Shown one piece after another: positions 8,412 through 16,992 of a stretch of DNA of 64,000 nt. A program made the position numbers and the translations under genes. Origin of the DNA: Thermoanaerobaculales bacterium (GTDB lineage Bacteria > Acidobacteriota > Thermoanaerobaculia > Thermoanaerobaculales > Sulfomarinibacteraceae); the NCBI GenBank assembly GCA_035358815.1, contig DAOPQC010000008.1, positions 100,481 through 164,480 of the forward strand, given 5' to 3'. Under the pieces are notes generated by a model. The model did not search any database, was not told the DNA's origin, and saw only the letters and a list, made by a program, of their open reading frames with translations. Each line of letters opens with the position of its first letter. Within the stretch, counting starts at the first letter, position 1.

Positions 8412-9130
8412 TACTTCTCCATCGACGGCTTCCACACCTTCCAGACGTTGCCGACGAGGGCCGGGCCGGGCTTGAGGGTCGAATCCCCGGGCTGCCAGCC
8501 CGCGGGTGTCGCCTCGGTTCCCTTGCTGGCCCGCACCAGCTGGTAGGCCTGGACCTGGCGCACGGTTTCGGCGAACCGACGGCCGACCGGCGGGGTGAGC
8601 ACCTCCATCGCCTGGATCACCCCGTCGGGGTCGATGATGAAGCGCCCGCGCAGCTCGGTCCCCTGGGCTTCGTCGTACACCCCGTAGGCCCTGCCGATGT
8701 TGCCGGCCTGGTCGGAGAGCATGTGGAAGGGGACCCCGCCGTCGACCATCTTGGTCAGCTCGTGGTCGTTCCACATCTTGTGCACGAAGTGGCTGTCGAC
8801 GCTGACGGAGAACACCTCCACTCCGAGTTGCTGGAGCTCCTTGTGCTTGTCGGCGACCGCCGACACCTCGGTCGCTCAGACGAAGGTGAAATCACCCGGG
8901 TAGAAGCAGAGCAGGATCCACTTGCCGAAGTGGTCCGACAGCTGGACGTTGGTGAAGCCGCCCTTGTAGTAGGCGGGTGCGTTGAAGTCGGGTGCCTTCT
9001 GTCCGACGCGTGCGACCATGCGCTCCCCCTTGCTCGGCTGTTCGATCGGTTGCTGATCGGGCGAGGTGGGCGTGGGGTCGCCCATGACCGCGCCGGTGAC
9101 GCGCGCGCATCCCTGGGGCTGCTCTGCCAT
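8411..9130 (-). CDS. selenocysteine-containing peroxiredoxin (AhpC/Prx type)
   Basis: Read through the in-frame UGA at 8876-8878, this is a 239-residue 2-Cys-like peroxiredoxin. The UGA falls exactly at the peroxidatic position: [19 protein letters not shown] matches the family motif FYPxDFTFVCPTE. Both sides of the UGA are one frame and one protein, and a SECIS-like hairpin follows. The start has AAGGAGGGCGC before ATG. In place of the usual C-terminal resolving VCPAGW the sequence reads ATPAGW, so the resolving cysteine is absent and the enzyme should act as a 1-Sec peroxidase that depends on an external thiol. An N-terminal extension of ~40 residues precedes the domain. It is cytoplasmic and reduces H2O2 or organic peroxides. 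Automatic annotation would call two broken ORFs. Confidence 0.9.
8848..8865 (-). promoter_or_regulatory. SECIS-like hairpin of the Prx gene
   Basis: Bases +11 to +28 after the UGA form a perfect 7-bp stem (TGTCGGC / GCCGACA) closed by a GGTC loop. The GGU is at +18 to +20, the distance and loop expected for a bacterial SECIS bound by SelB, and similar to the GGUC-containing loop of E. coli fdhF. Confidence 0.75.
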
Positions 9131-9324
9131 GCGCCCTCCTTTCTTCGTGCGTCCTCCAGGTTAGGGCATCCCGGGGGAGAAGATCAAATGAAGAACCAAC
9201 CGACAGTCAGTTTGGACATATTCTCGGTCAATCAGAGCGTTCCTGGCTGGCGGCCGCGAGCCGACGTCGGCCGCTTCGGCGTCGAGCTGACGGCTCAGGG
9301 ATCGACGGTGCTAGGGTGGTTGTC

Positions 9325-10296
9325 GTGAGGTGGCGTCGTGCACTCCGCCGCGCCGGCGTCGTCGTCGCGTCCCTCCTGGTCCTTGGAGTGGTCCTGTACC
9401 TGGCGGGAGAGTCGTACAAGGACCGCGACGATCTGGCTCGGCTGGTCAGCCGCAGGGCCGGGCTCGCCAGCGTGTCGGAGGCCATTCTCGAAGCCGGACC
9501 GAACCACACCCTCGTGCACGTCGCGCTGCGGGATGCGCGAGGGATCGAGGTCGAGGGGCATCTCCTGCTGCCGGCTGCCGGCGAGCCGCCGCACCGGGTG
9601 TTGCTGATTCTCGGCGGGGTGCGGACCGGCCGCCGCACCGTGGATTTCCTGGGTGACACCGGCGACTGGATCGTGCTCGCCCTCGACTACCCCTACCGCG
9701 GCAAGAAGAGCGGTCTGAGCCGGCGCGAGTTCATCGCCCTCCTACCCGAGATGCGGCGGGCGATGGTCGACGCCGTGCCGGCCACGATGCTCGCCGTCGA
9801 CTACCTGTGGCGGCGGGGCGACGTTGATCGCGGACGGGTCGTGCTCGCGGGCGGCAGCTTCGGAGCGTTGTTCGCGCCGGCGGTCGGCGCCGCTGACGAC
9901 CGGATCTCCGCGGTGGCGATCCTGTTCGGGGCCGGCGACCTCGAGGCCCTGATCGACGCGAACCTCGACGTCGCGTGGCCGGCGAGGCCGGTCGCGGCCT
10001 GGCTGGGCTCGGTGATCGTGTCGCCGCTCGAGCCTCTCAAGTACATCGGCCGGATCTCGCCGCGGCCGGTCTTCCTGCTCAATGGCACCGAGGACCCGAC
10101 GATGCCCGAGCGCTGCAGTCGTGCCCTGCACGAGGCGGCGCGCGAGCCGAAAGCCGTGCGCTGGCTGCCGCTGGGCCACGCCGATGTCCGTTCGACCGAG
10201 TTCCACGGGCAGGTGGTCTCCGAGTTTGCCGCCTGGCTGCGAGGAATCGGCTTCCTCGGCCCGGACGAGCCTGCCGCCTTCGTGCCCGCAGAGTGA
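9325..10296 (+). CDS. exported alpha/beta hydrolase
   Basis: About 323 residues with an N-terminal signal anchor (ALRRAGVVVASLLVLGVVLY). The alpha/beta-hydrolase triad is visible: nucleophile Ser in GGSFGALF (G-x-S-x-G), Asp in NGTEDPTMP and His in LGHADVRS. The oxyanion region LLILGGVRTGRRT and the fold order resemble dienelactone-hydrolase/esterase families. Substrate unknown; periplasmic or membrane-tethered. The start is uncertain: GTG at 9325 has AGGG 8 bp upstream, and an in-frame GTG at 9316 is the alternative. It is divergent from the peroxiredoxin gene with ~190 bp between them and is probably a single-gene unit. Confidence 0.8.
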   Translation: MRWRRALRRAGVVVASLLVLGVVLYLAGESYKDRDDLARLVSRRAGLASVSEAILEAGPNHTLVHVALRDARGIEVEGHLLLPAAGEPPHRVLLILGGVRTGRRTVDFLGDTGDWIVLALDYPYRGKKSGLSRREFIALLPEMRRAMVDAVPATMLAVDYLWRRGDVDRGRVVLAGGSFGALFAPAVGAADDRISAVAILFGAGDLEALIDANLDVAWPARPVAAWLGSVIVSPLEPLKYIGRISPRPVFLLNGTEDPTMPERCSRALHEAAREPKAVRWLPLGHADVRSTEFHGQVVSEFAAWLRGIGFLGPDEPAAFVPAE

Positions 10297-10302
10297 AGCG
10301 GA

Positions 10303-10425
10303 TCAGTCCGCGCCGCGGAGTTCGTGCTGCACGGTGCGCTCGATCGCCTGCTCGCCGATGGCGGCGATGCCAGCGCTGTCGAGGGGCATGCTGAAGCGGC
10401 TGATGTACTTGATCCTCTTGAGCAT
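10303..10425 (-). pseudogene. BLUF-domain N-terminal fragment (40 codons)
   Basis: A short minus-strand frame reads MLKRIKYISRFSMPLDSAGI and then IAAIGEQAIERTV before a stop after 40 residues. This resembles the first strand and helix of a BLUF (FAD blue-light) domain, including the Y-x-S-R pattern, but a full BLUF domain needs ~95 residues. It lies between the 3' end of the hydrolase and corA. It is most likely a relic; a genuine micro-ORF cannot be excluded. Confidence 0.35.
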
Positions 10426-10579
10426 GCCGGCATGGCACGGGCGCCCGCCGGAGCGTCAAGCGAAGCCGATGCGGACGCCCGGCGCGTGCCGGACGAAGCC
10501 GGGAGCGCCGCCCGGGAACCGGCGGCGGATGGTGGCGTTCCGTTACACTTGGCACCACCTGGGACGACGGGAGGCCGTC

Positions 10580-11722
10580 ATGCACCCTCAGCGTCAGAGA
10601 CATCCACCGGGGACGTCGCCGGGCACGATCGTGGTGCCGGCGCGGCCCGAGATCACGCCGCGAGCGATTCTGACCCGGTTCACGGCAGAGGCGATCGAGG
10701 AGGTCGAGGTCGACCGGCCGGCGGTCCTGGCCGCGGCGACTGCGCCGGGTGAGCTGCTGTGGCTCGACGTCGAGGGCCATGACGAGGCGCTGATCGCGGA
10801 GCTCGCGCAGCGCTTCGGGATCCCGTCGCTGGTGCTGGAGGACGTCGTCAATCTCGGCCAGCGGCCCAAGCTCGAGGCGTACGACAATTGCGTCTTCGTG
10901 GTGGCGGACCTCATCGGCCGGCGTCCGACCACCGGCCGGGTGATGGTCGAGCAGATCAGCCTGGTGCTGCAGACGGGCCTCCTGGTGTCGTTCAAGGCCC
11001 GACCGAGCGACATCTTCGGTCCGGTCCGCGCCCGCCTGCACAGCGGCAAGGGGAGGATGCGGGCCGGCGGGCTCGACTATCTGGCCTACGCCCTGCTCGA
11101 CGCGGTCGTCGACCACTGCTTTCCGGTGTTGGAGGAGATCGGCGCGCAGCTCGAGCGGATCGAGGCGGAGATGGACCTGCAGGCCCGTCCGGAGCTGTTG
11201 GTCGAGCTCCACCGGCTGCGGCGCGACCTGGTGCAGATCCGACGCACTGCCTGGCCGCAGCACGAGATGGTGAACCGGCTGCTGCGCACCGAGGACGGCA
11301 TCGTCCAACAGGAGACCCTGGTCTTCCTGCGCGACGTCGAGGACCACGCCTCGATGATCGTCGACATGGTAGAGACCTACCGGGAGACGATAATCGGGTT
11401 GCTGGAGCTTTACATGACGACCGTGTCGAACCGCCTGAACGAAATCATGAAGGTGCTGACGGTGATCGCCACCATCTTCATCCCGCTGTCGTTCGTGGCC
11501 GCCCTGTGGGGCATGAACTTCGACCGTGCGGCGAGCCCGCTCAACATGCCGGAGCTGGGCTGGTACTGGGGCTACCCGATGGCGCTCGGTGTCATGGCGC
11601 TGGTGGCGGGCGGCATGCTGCTGTTCTTCCGGAAGCGGCGCTGGATCGGACGGGCGGCGGGAGGCGCCGCCGGGACGGGACGGACGCCGCGGCGCGGAGG
11701 CCGGGCGGGCGCCTGGGAGTGA
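10580..11722 (+). CDS. corA: CorA-family magnesium/divalent cation transporter
   Basis: 380 residues with the CorA layout: a cytoplasmic alpha/beta domain (residues ~1-170), a long coiled stalk (LEEIGAQLERIEAEMDLQA ...), and two C-terminal transmembrane helices with the signature WGMNF (the GMN motif) between them, followed by a basic tail. It forms a pentameric inner-membrane channel for Mg2+ or Co2+. The start at ATG 10580 has GGGAGG five bases upstream; an in-frame ATG at 10529 has no ribosome site. It is probably monocistronic. The last ~30 residues (glycine/arginine rich) go beyond the usual end of CorA. Confidence 0.93.
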   Translation: MHPQRQRHPPGTSPGTIVVPARPEITPRAILTRFTAEAIEEVEVDRPAVLAAATAPGELLWLDVEGHDEALIAELAQRFGIPSLVLEDVVNLGQRPKLEAYDNCVFVVADLIGRRPTTGRVMVEQISLVLQTGLLVSFKARPSDIFGPVRARLHSGKGRMRAGGLDYLAYALLDAVVDHCFPVLEEIGAQLERIEAEMDLQARPELLVELHRLRRDLVQIRRTAWPQHEMVNRLLRTEDGIVQQETLVFLRDVEDHASMIVDMVETYRETIIGLLELYMTTVSNRLNEIMKVLTVIATIFIPLSFVAALWGMNFDRAASPLNMPELGWYWGYPMALGVMALVAGGMLLFFRKRRWIGRAAGGAAGTGRTPRRGGRAGAWE

Positions 11723-11746
11723 CGGCGGTCAGCCAGGCGGCGGTCG

Positions 11747-11959
11747 CTACATGTCCTCGTCTCGTCGGTGTCGGCGGTCCTCACTGTTGGGCCGGCGGCG
11801 CTTGCGACCGCGGTCGCGACGCTCGCGACGCCACTCGTTGTACTCCGCGGCCTCGCCCGGATCGACCCGCTGGCGCTGCGGCCAGTCGTTCAGCTCTTCG
11901 AAGTCGTCGCTGTCGATCGGCGTGTTGACCTTCTCCTGCTCGACGTGCTTGCCCGCCAT
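11747..11959 (-). CDS. small charged protein, unknown
   Basis: A 70-residue frame with a biased, highly charged composition: an acidic N-terminal part (DSDDFEELNDWP) and an Arg-rich tail (RRERRDRGRKRRRP). No domain is recognised. The codon choice differs from the shadow frames, and an AAGGAG lies ~14 bp upstream of the ATG. It may be a small nucleic-acid-associated protein or a spurious frame. Confidence 0.45.
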   Translation of the reverse strand: MAGKHVEQEKVNTPIDSDDFEELNDWPQRQRVDPGEAAEYNEWRRERRDRGRKRRRPNSEDRRHRRDEDM

Positions 11960-12043
11960 ACCCGGCCGCTCCGCTCCTTCACGAGGGAGAAATCGGACGC
12001 CTCACGACCATGAAGATAGCAAACTCCACCCGTCCTTCGCACG

Positions 12044-12073
12044 TTACCACCTGGCAAGCCGCTTGCTTATAAT
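12044..12073 (+). promoter_or_regulatory. sigma-70-type promoter candidate
   Basis: A perfect TATAAT (12068-12073) stands in an AT-rich pocket rare for this genome, with TTACCA 18 bp upstream as a weak -35. It is ~49 bp before a small membrane-protein gene with a good ribosome site. Confidence 0.5.
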
Positions 12074-12121
12074 TGAAGTGCGTGGACCGGCCAGCAGCCG
12101 TGGCTGCGTTTGGAGGACATC

Positions 12122-12229
12122 ATGCGTCGCAACCTGTGGTACTGGATCGGAACCGCTGCGGCCGTTGCCGGGCTGGCGGTTCTGGCCTCATGGTTCCTGA
12201 AGAACCGTCGCCCTCCCCAGCCGGACTAG
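12122..12229 (+). CDS. small single-pass membrane protein (35 aa)
   Basis: MRRNLWYWIG begins a 35-residue protein with one hydrophobic helix (about residues 9-26) and a basic/proline tail (KNRRPPQPD). GGAGG sits six bases before the ATG and a TATAAT promoter is upstream, so expression is plausible. The N-terminal positive charges predict N-in topology. No family recognised; such mini-proteins often modulate membrane complexes, but nothing here says which. Confidence 0.6.
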   Translation: MRRNLWYWIGTAAAVAGLAVLASWFLKNRRPPQPD

Positions 12230-12463
12230 CCGGCATCGGTTCGGACCGTCTCCGGCCCGCCGCCTCGAGCCGCCGGTGCGAGCGGGTGGCGGACCGGATC
12301 GCCGCCATGCGCCGTTGACGATCCGGGAGCCGGGCCGGCACGCCACCTTGACGCGACCTTCCCAGCGGAGCCTCTCGATCCCCGCGTCTGCGAGCGGGCA
12401 GGGCGGCAAGCGCGCGAGCGCACGCGGTGGCCGCGGTCTGCCCGACCGGCGCTGGAGGCTGGC

Positions 12464-13261
12464 ATGCCGACCTACCGAATGACCGTCGAGTACGACGGGA
12501 CCAAGTTCTCCGGCTGGCAGGTGCAGCGGCAGAGCCGCACCGTGCAGGGGGTGCTCACCGACGCCTTGCGCCGGCTGGCCGGGCACGGCGACCTCGTGGT
12601 GCGAGGCGCCGGCCGCACTGACGCCGGCGTGCACGCGCTGGCGCAGGTTGCCTCCGTGACATGCCGGGAGCCCCTCGCGGTGGAGCGTTTGCTGGCAGCG
12701 CTCGCGCGGGAGCTGCCAGCCGACCTCGCGGTCCGTGACCTGCGGCAGGTCGAGGGGCGGTTCCATGCCCGCCATGACGCGCTGCTCCGGAGCTACCGGT
12801 ATCAGCTGGCGCGCCGCCGGTCCGCGTTCGGGAAGCGCTACACGTGGTGGGTGCGCGAGCCGATCGACACCCGGGCGATGTCCGCCGCCGCCGCCCACCT
12901 GACCGGCCGGCACGACTTCGCGGCCCTGTCGCGCCGCGATCCGGCGCAGACAAGCACCGTCGTGGTCGTCGAGCAGTGCCGGGTGATCGATCTCGGGGAG
13001 CTGGTCCTGGTCCGCGTCGTGGCGAGCCACTTCCTGTGGGGCCAGGTGCGGCGGATGGTGGGGGCGCTGGTCGCGGTCGGGCGGGGCGAGGCACGGCCCG
13101 ACGATGTGCCGGAATGGCTGTCCGGCGCGGTCGAGCCGCCCGTCGGGGCGGCGCCCGCCTCCGGCCTGTTCCTGGAGAAGGTCCTCTTCGCGGGCGAACC
13201 CGAGGAGCTGCCGCCGCTGCTGCCGGTCGGAGTGCCCTGGTCCGGGCCTGTGGACGCGTGA
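12464..13261 (+). CDS. truA: tRNA pseudouridine(38-40) synthase
   Basis: 265 residues, close to the usual TruA length. It carries the N-terminal strand with YDGTKFSGWQVQ, the catalytic motif GAGRTDAGVHA with Asp53 as nucleophile, FHARHDALLRSYRY, and C-terminal FLWGQVRRMVGALV. It isomerises uridines 38-40 in the anticodon stem-loop of several tRNAs, in the cytoplasm. The ATG follows GGAGGCTGGC. It stands alone between the 35-aa gene and a convergent envelope cluster. Confidence 0.95.
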   Translation: MPTYRMTVEYDGTKFSGWQVQRQSRTVQGVLTDALRRLAGHGDLVVRGAGRTDAGVHALAQVASVTCREPLAVERLLAALARELPADLAVRDLRQVEGRFHARHDALLRSYRYQLARRRSAFGKRYTWWVREPIDTRAMSAAAAHLTGRHDFAALSRRDPAQTSTVVVVEQCRVIDLGELVLVRVVASHFLWGQVRRMVGALVAVGRGEARPDDVPEWLSGAVEPPVGAAPASGLFLEKVLFAGEPEELPPLLPVGVPWSGPVDA

Positions 13262-13288
13262 TCTGGATCGCGGAGCGGACCTCGGCCC

Positions 13289-13942
13289 TCAGGGCCTCCC
13301 GGAGGCCTCGCCGCCGCCGCACACCACCAGCAGCGGGGTCCCCTCGCGGAGCATGTGCAGCAAGCGCCGTGAGTCGTCGGCTCCCATCGCCACCACGATC
13401 GCGGGCGGCGGGAGCTCGACGGTGCGCCCGGTCAGCCGTGACCAGCCCGAGCGGAACCGGTCGGCGAGCCGCTCCCAGAAGCGCCCTGGGGGCTCGGGAC
13501 CGAGGTGCAGCGACCAGCCGTGGTCGAGCTGGACGTCGTACTGCGCCGGGAGGTCGGCCAGAGGAGTCGTGCTGGGGACCGGAGTCGGCGGCTCGGCATC
13601 CTCCTTGTACGGGACCAGGGTCGGCGGCGCGACGACGCGCCGCCACTGCACCTCGGGGGCGGCGGCGACCCGCCACACCGTCGGCAGGCTGAGCTCCGGC
13701 CGCGCCCCGTGCTGGCCCGGCGAGCTGCGCACGATCAGCTGCACCGACTGGGCCTGGATGCGGTCCAGCTCGAGGCCCCGCGCCATCACCTGGAGGACGC
13801 TGGTGCTCACGTCCAGCCGGAGGTAGAGCGCGGGCTCGCTCGCCAGCGCGAGCTCCAGCTCGGCCGTCGACTCGCCGGCCAGCGCGGCTCCGGCGCTAGT
13901 AGAGATACACGCGAGCGCCAACAGGAATCGCGCGGTAGACAT
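13289..13942 (-). CDS. exported protein of unknown function
   Basis: 217 residues starting with a clear signal peptide (MSTARFLLALACISTSAGAA). The mature part is rich in beta-strand-like stretches and proline (AEPPTPVPSTTPLADLP) and ends in LLVVCGGGEASGRP. No catalytic motif or family is recognised. Its start overlaps the 3' end of the upstream L,D-transpeptidase gene by 47 bp, so it belongs to that operon and probably acts in the periplasm with the cell wall enzymes. Confidence 0.65.
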   Translation of the reverse strand: MSTARFLLALACISTSAGAALAGESTAELELALASEPALYLRLDVSTSVLQVMARGLELDRIQAQSVQLIVRSSPGQHGARPELSLPTVWRVAAAPEVQWRRVVAPPTLVPYKEDAEPPTPVPSTTPLADLPAQYDVQLDHGWSLHLGPEPPGRFWERLADRFRSGWSRLTGRTVELPPPAIVVAMGADDSRRLLHMLREGTPLLVVCGGGEASGRP

Positions 13943-14624
13943 ACTCGAGATCCTCATCGCCGAGCCGCACGCAGCCGTGGGTGACGCCCTGTCCGAGCAG
14001 GGTCTGGAACAGGGTTCCGTGAATGATGTAGCCGTCGCCGAGGTACAGGGCGTAATCGCCGAGCGACATCGAGTCGATCCGGAGACTGGGGTCCTTGGGC
14101 GGCTGGAAGCCCTCCTCGATGAAAGCCCAGTCGGGCTTGGACCAGACCGGGTTGCGCACCTTGCGGATGACACGGCGCTCGCCGAGCGGGGTGTCGAAGG
14201 TCCAGACCTTCTTGCCGGACGGGTGGACGAGGACCGTGCCGCTGCCGGTCGAGCAGACCGCGTCGAGCAGCCTCGCCCCGTCCTCGAAGACCTGCAGCCG
14301 GTTGCGGTGACTGTCGATCACGATGTAGCGGCCTTGTGGACGCAGCGCCGTGAGTCGCTGCGCGGCGCGCTCCGCGGCCTTGGGATCGGCGGCCTCGGCG
14401 AGCTCGGCGAGGCAGGGAGCCGCGCGGTCGAGGGTCGCGACCGCGGTCCGGGTGCCGAGCGCAAGCAGGGCGGCGCACCCGATGGCCGCGGCGCCCAGCA
14501 GGGACCCGAGCAGCCACCATGGCCAGCGCCGGCGGCGGGCCGGCTGGGGCGGCGGCAGCGCGGGGAATGCCTCGGGCGCGTCCGCCGGGCGAAGCGGCAG
14601 CTGGGGGTTCTCGGGCGTGCTCAC
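13896..14624 (-). CDS. L,D-transpeptidase (YkuD), membrane-anchored
   Basis: 242 residues: a cytoplasmic proline-rich head, one transmembrane helix (about 34-58), and a periplasmic YkuD domain from ~95 to the end (YIVIDSHRNRLQVFEDG ...). The catalytic motif is HGTLFQTLLGQGVTHGCVRL, with the conserved His and the catalytic Cys of HGCVRL. Such enzymes form 3-3 peptidoglycan crosslinks or anchor proteins to peptidoglycan. The GTG start overlaps the stop of the next-upstream L,D-transpeptidase (GTGA). Confidence 0.88.
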   Translation of the reverse strand: MSTPENPQLPLRPADAPEAFPALPPPQPARRRRWPWWLLGSLLGAAAIGCAALLALGTRTAVATLDRAAPCLAELAEAADPKAAERAAQRLTALRPQGRYIVIDSHRNRLQVFEDGARLLDAVCSTGSGTVLVHPSGKKVWTFDTPLGERRVIRKVRNPVWSKPDWAFIEEGFQPPKDPSLRIDSMSLGDYALYLGDGYIIHGTLFQTLLGQGVTHGCVRLGDEDLEYVYRAIPVGARVYLY

Positions 14625-15742
14625 AGCGTCCCCACGATGGTCACCGAGGTGCCCTTCTGGACCTGCGGGTAGAGCCGGTCCATGTCCTCATTGGTCAGGG
14701 CGATGCAGCCGTCGGTCCAGTCACGTCCGCTGCCGCCCCCACCGTGAATCTCGATCAGCCCGCCGATTCCAGCCCGCCGTGGCACCGACCCGTTCGCGAC
14801 TCCCTGGCGGTATCGACGGTAGTCCTCGGCGTTAGGGTAGTCGATCAGCAGGGCGAGGTAGTACTTGGTGGCGCGGCCGGACTTCTTGACGGTGATCCGG
14901 TAGCGTCCCTCCGGCGTCGCCCGGTCGCCCGAGTGGAGCTTGCGCTCGAGCCCGTTGCCGCCGAGCTCGGCGTCGTACTGGGCGACCCTGCGTCCGGACT
15001 TGTAGAGGTTGACTTTGCGGCGGAGCTTGTCGACCACGATCGCCGACGTCCGGCTGCGCCGCGACTCGTCGATCGCCGCCTGCGCCTGGCCTCGCCAGAG
15101 GGCGAGGAGCGAGGGGTCGGAGAAGCGGACGTGGTTCCGGTTCCACGAGGCGTCGAGCTCGGCAGCGAGGGTCAACGCCTGGGCCGCGTGCTCGATCGCA
15201 GCGGGGTACTCGCCGTGCGCCGCGAGCCGCCGCGCAGTCTCGACGTGGGTGCGGCCGGCCGCCACGTTGCCCGCGTCGCGCGCGCTCATCCCGGACCTCC
15301 CGATCCGCCGGCTGGCGATGGCGATCCGGGACTCGGCCCGCTCGAGCAGACCGTCGAGGCGTTGGGCCTGGGCGGCGCGCAGGGCCCTGACCTCCTTGAG
15401 GCTCTTGCTCGCGGTGTTGGCGGCTCGCAGCCAGGCCGCCGCCCCGCGCCCCGGTTCACGACGCCACGGTGGTGCCGCGTACTCCGCGGCAGTCGCCACC
15501 TCGGCGCTCGCAACCAGCCGCTCGACTTCCTCGGCCGCCTCCGGGTCGACCGGGCGCAGCTCGGCGACCGCCCGGCCGAGAGCCCTGCGCGTGCCGATCC
15601 ACTCGTATGGGGCAGGTCCCGGATCGGCACAGCCGAGGCCGACCGCCAGCGCGATCGTCATCAGGGCCAGGGAGGGGGCATGAAAAAGCCGGCGGCAGCA
15701 GGCTGCCGCCGGCATGAGAGCCTGAATTACCGCACTCAGCAT
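14621..15742 (-). CDS. L,D-transpeptidase lipoprotein
   Basis: Up to 373 residues. A lipoprotein signal ends in AVGLGC. A helical region (~residues 40-225) precedes a YkuD domain whose catalytic segment reads IHGGGGSGRDWTDGCIAL, with His and Cys conserved. The ATG at 15742 overlaps the upstream stop (ATGCTGA). However, the first ~27 codons are made of the perfect terminator hairpin at 15683-15713; a start at ATG 15661 lies beyond it but loses the RR-containing n-region of the signal. Either way the product is an outer- or inner-membrane-tethered periplasmic crosslinking enzyme. Confidence 0.82.
   Translation of the reverse strand: MLSAVIQALMPAAACCRRLFHAPSLALMTIALAVGLGCADPGPAPYEWIGTRRALGRAVAELRPVDPEAAEEVERLVASAEVATAAEYAAPPWRREPGRGAAAWLRAANTASKSLKEVRALRAAQAQRLDGLLERAESRIAIASRRIGRSGMSARDAGNVAAGRTHVETARRLAAHGEYPAAIEHAAQALTLAAELDASWNRNHVRFSDPSLLALWRGQAQAAIDESRRSRTSAIVVDKLRRKVNLYKSGRRVAQYDAELGGNGLERKLHSGDRATPEGRYRITVKKSGRATKYYLALLIDYPNAEDYRRYRQGVANGSVPRRAGIGGLIEIHGGGGSGRDWTDGCIALTNEDMDRLYPQVQKGTSVTIVGTL
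15683..15713 (-). terminator. rho-independent terminator inside the L,D-transpeptidase leader
   Basis: On the minus strand GCCGGCGGCAGC pairs perfectly with GCTGCCGCCGGC (12 bp) around a 2-nt centre and is followed by TTTTT. It lies just after the DUF4398 lipoprotein stop but within the 5' coding part of the next gene, so it would attenuate transcription between the two. Confidence 0.75.
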
Positions 15743-16350
15743 CCGAGCTTGGTCCTGGCACTCTCCAGGTCGGTCAGCACGGTGGCAACCTGCTGCGCCA
15801 GCTCCGCCGCCAGAGTCTTGGCCTGCAGGTACTGCTCGGCCGCGGCGGTGGACTGCACGTTGGCCAGCTGGCCCCGCAGCCCATCGACGTTGCCCTTCAG
15901 CATCTCGAGGTCGCTCTTGAAGCCCTTCGGGCGCCGGCGGCAGGTGTCGAGAGCGGCGAGAGCCGCATCAGCCTGCGCAAAGCTGGCTTCGAGGCCGGCG
16001 ATCGCCTGCTCGACCTCGGCGCGCGCGGCGGCCTTGCCCTCGATCGCGGCCGACTGGGCCGCTGCCGCGTCCTGCTGGGCGATGGCGAGCAGCTCATTGG
16101 CCTTCTTGTAGGACCGGAACAGAGCGAACTTCTGCGCCTGGGCCTCGATCTCCGCGTTCGCAGCATTCATGGACTGCTGGGCGGTGTCCCAGGCCTGGGC
16201 GGCATAGGTCGCAGCCTCGGACTGACCAGCCGCATCCAGGGCCGCCTTGGCCTGGTCGATTGCGGCTTGGGGTGGCTTGGCGCACGCCGCCAGGCCGATC
16301 ATCGCGAGCACCAAACCAACCGCCACCATCACACGTCGACTGTCAGACAT
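15736..16350 (-). CDS. DUF4398-like coiled-coil lipoprotein
   Basis: 204 residues with lipobox LAAC (MSDSRRVMVAVGLVLAMIGL then AAC). The mature part is an alanine/glutamine-rich coiled coil typical of DUF4398 (KPPQAAIDQAKAALDAAG ...) ending in a cysteine. The start is preceded by GGAGAAGGAG, so the longer upstream frame is rejected. It should be an abundant periplasmic, membrane-tethered rod, comparable to Lpp-like proteins. It heads the operon with two L,D-transpeptidases, one of which could attach it to peptidoglycan; that link is my inference. Confidence 0.8.
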   Translation of the reverse strand: MSDSRRVMVAVGLVLAMIGLAACAKPPQAAIDQAKAALDAAGQSEAATYAAQAWDTAQQSMNAANAEIEAQAQKFALFRSYKKANELLAIAQQDAAAAQSAAIEGKAAARAEVEQAIAGLEASFAQADAALAALDTCRRRPKGFKSDLEMLKGNVDGLRGQLANVQSTAAAEQYLQAKTLAAELAQQVATVLTDLESARTKLGC

Positions 16351-16992
16351 CTCCTTCTCCTTTCGAAGAGCCCCGTCGTGCGCATCACCGCGACACCACG
16401 CCGTGGCGGTGCGCTTTCGGGACTCGCGGACGGTCATCGACTGAGCCGTCCGGTATCGAGTTGCGGACTCTAGCACACTTTCCACCATCTCGAACCTGTG
16501 ACCAGCCCCACGGATGGGCCAATCACGAGATTCCCGGCGGATTCCAGGAGCAACCCAGAACCCATCGCCCCCTGACCGACCCCGGCGGATCGATCGCTCC
16601 GGCCGCCGGCTCCCTCCTGGGGGCGTATTATCAACCAGTCGGGTTGCGGACGCAAGATCCCCCCGGATTCCGGAGCCAAGGCCCCGGAATCGGACCCACC
16701 GAACATCGTATCGTGCTTCACAAAAAGGGGTTGCGGTCGGGCGTGGCGGCGCCGCGGATCAGCGGCGAAGGCGCCGCCCGTGGCGCCGCGGAATTTCCGC
16801 CGCGTCCCGCCGCATACAGCTGTGGCTGCAGGCCGGCTCCCCGGCGCGCTCGCCGAGTTCGTGCCCCTGATGCCGTCGATCCTGCGCTCGATCCGCTCGC
16901 GCATGTGACGTCGAGTGGCGAACCTACGCAGCCCGCGTCGGAAGTGGGCGCGGAAGCGGAAGCGGGCGTGGGATGGGACGATCCCCGGCCCC
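16351..16992. other. 640-bp gap without a convincing gene
   Basis: It contains the promoter region of the DUF4398 gene and, at 16941-16970, purine-rich GCGGAAGCGG-type repeats. Frames on both strands are open by GC bias only, with no recognisable domain or ribosome site. Confidence 0.55.
16941..16970. repeat. GCGGAAGCGG-type intergenic repeat
   Basis: The run GTGGGCGCGGAAGCGGAAGC is the companion unit of the GGGAAC hexamer arrays found in other gaps of this window. Confidence 0.6.

Noticed and set aside
8866..8878. Prx gene read as a frameshifted or nonsense-broken pseudogene
   Set aside because: There is no frame change across the UGA, the stop sits exactly at the catalytic residue, and a SECIS-like hairpin follows.
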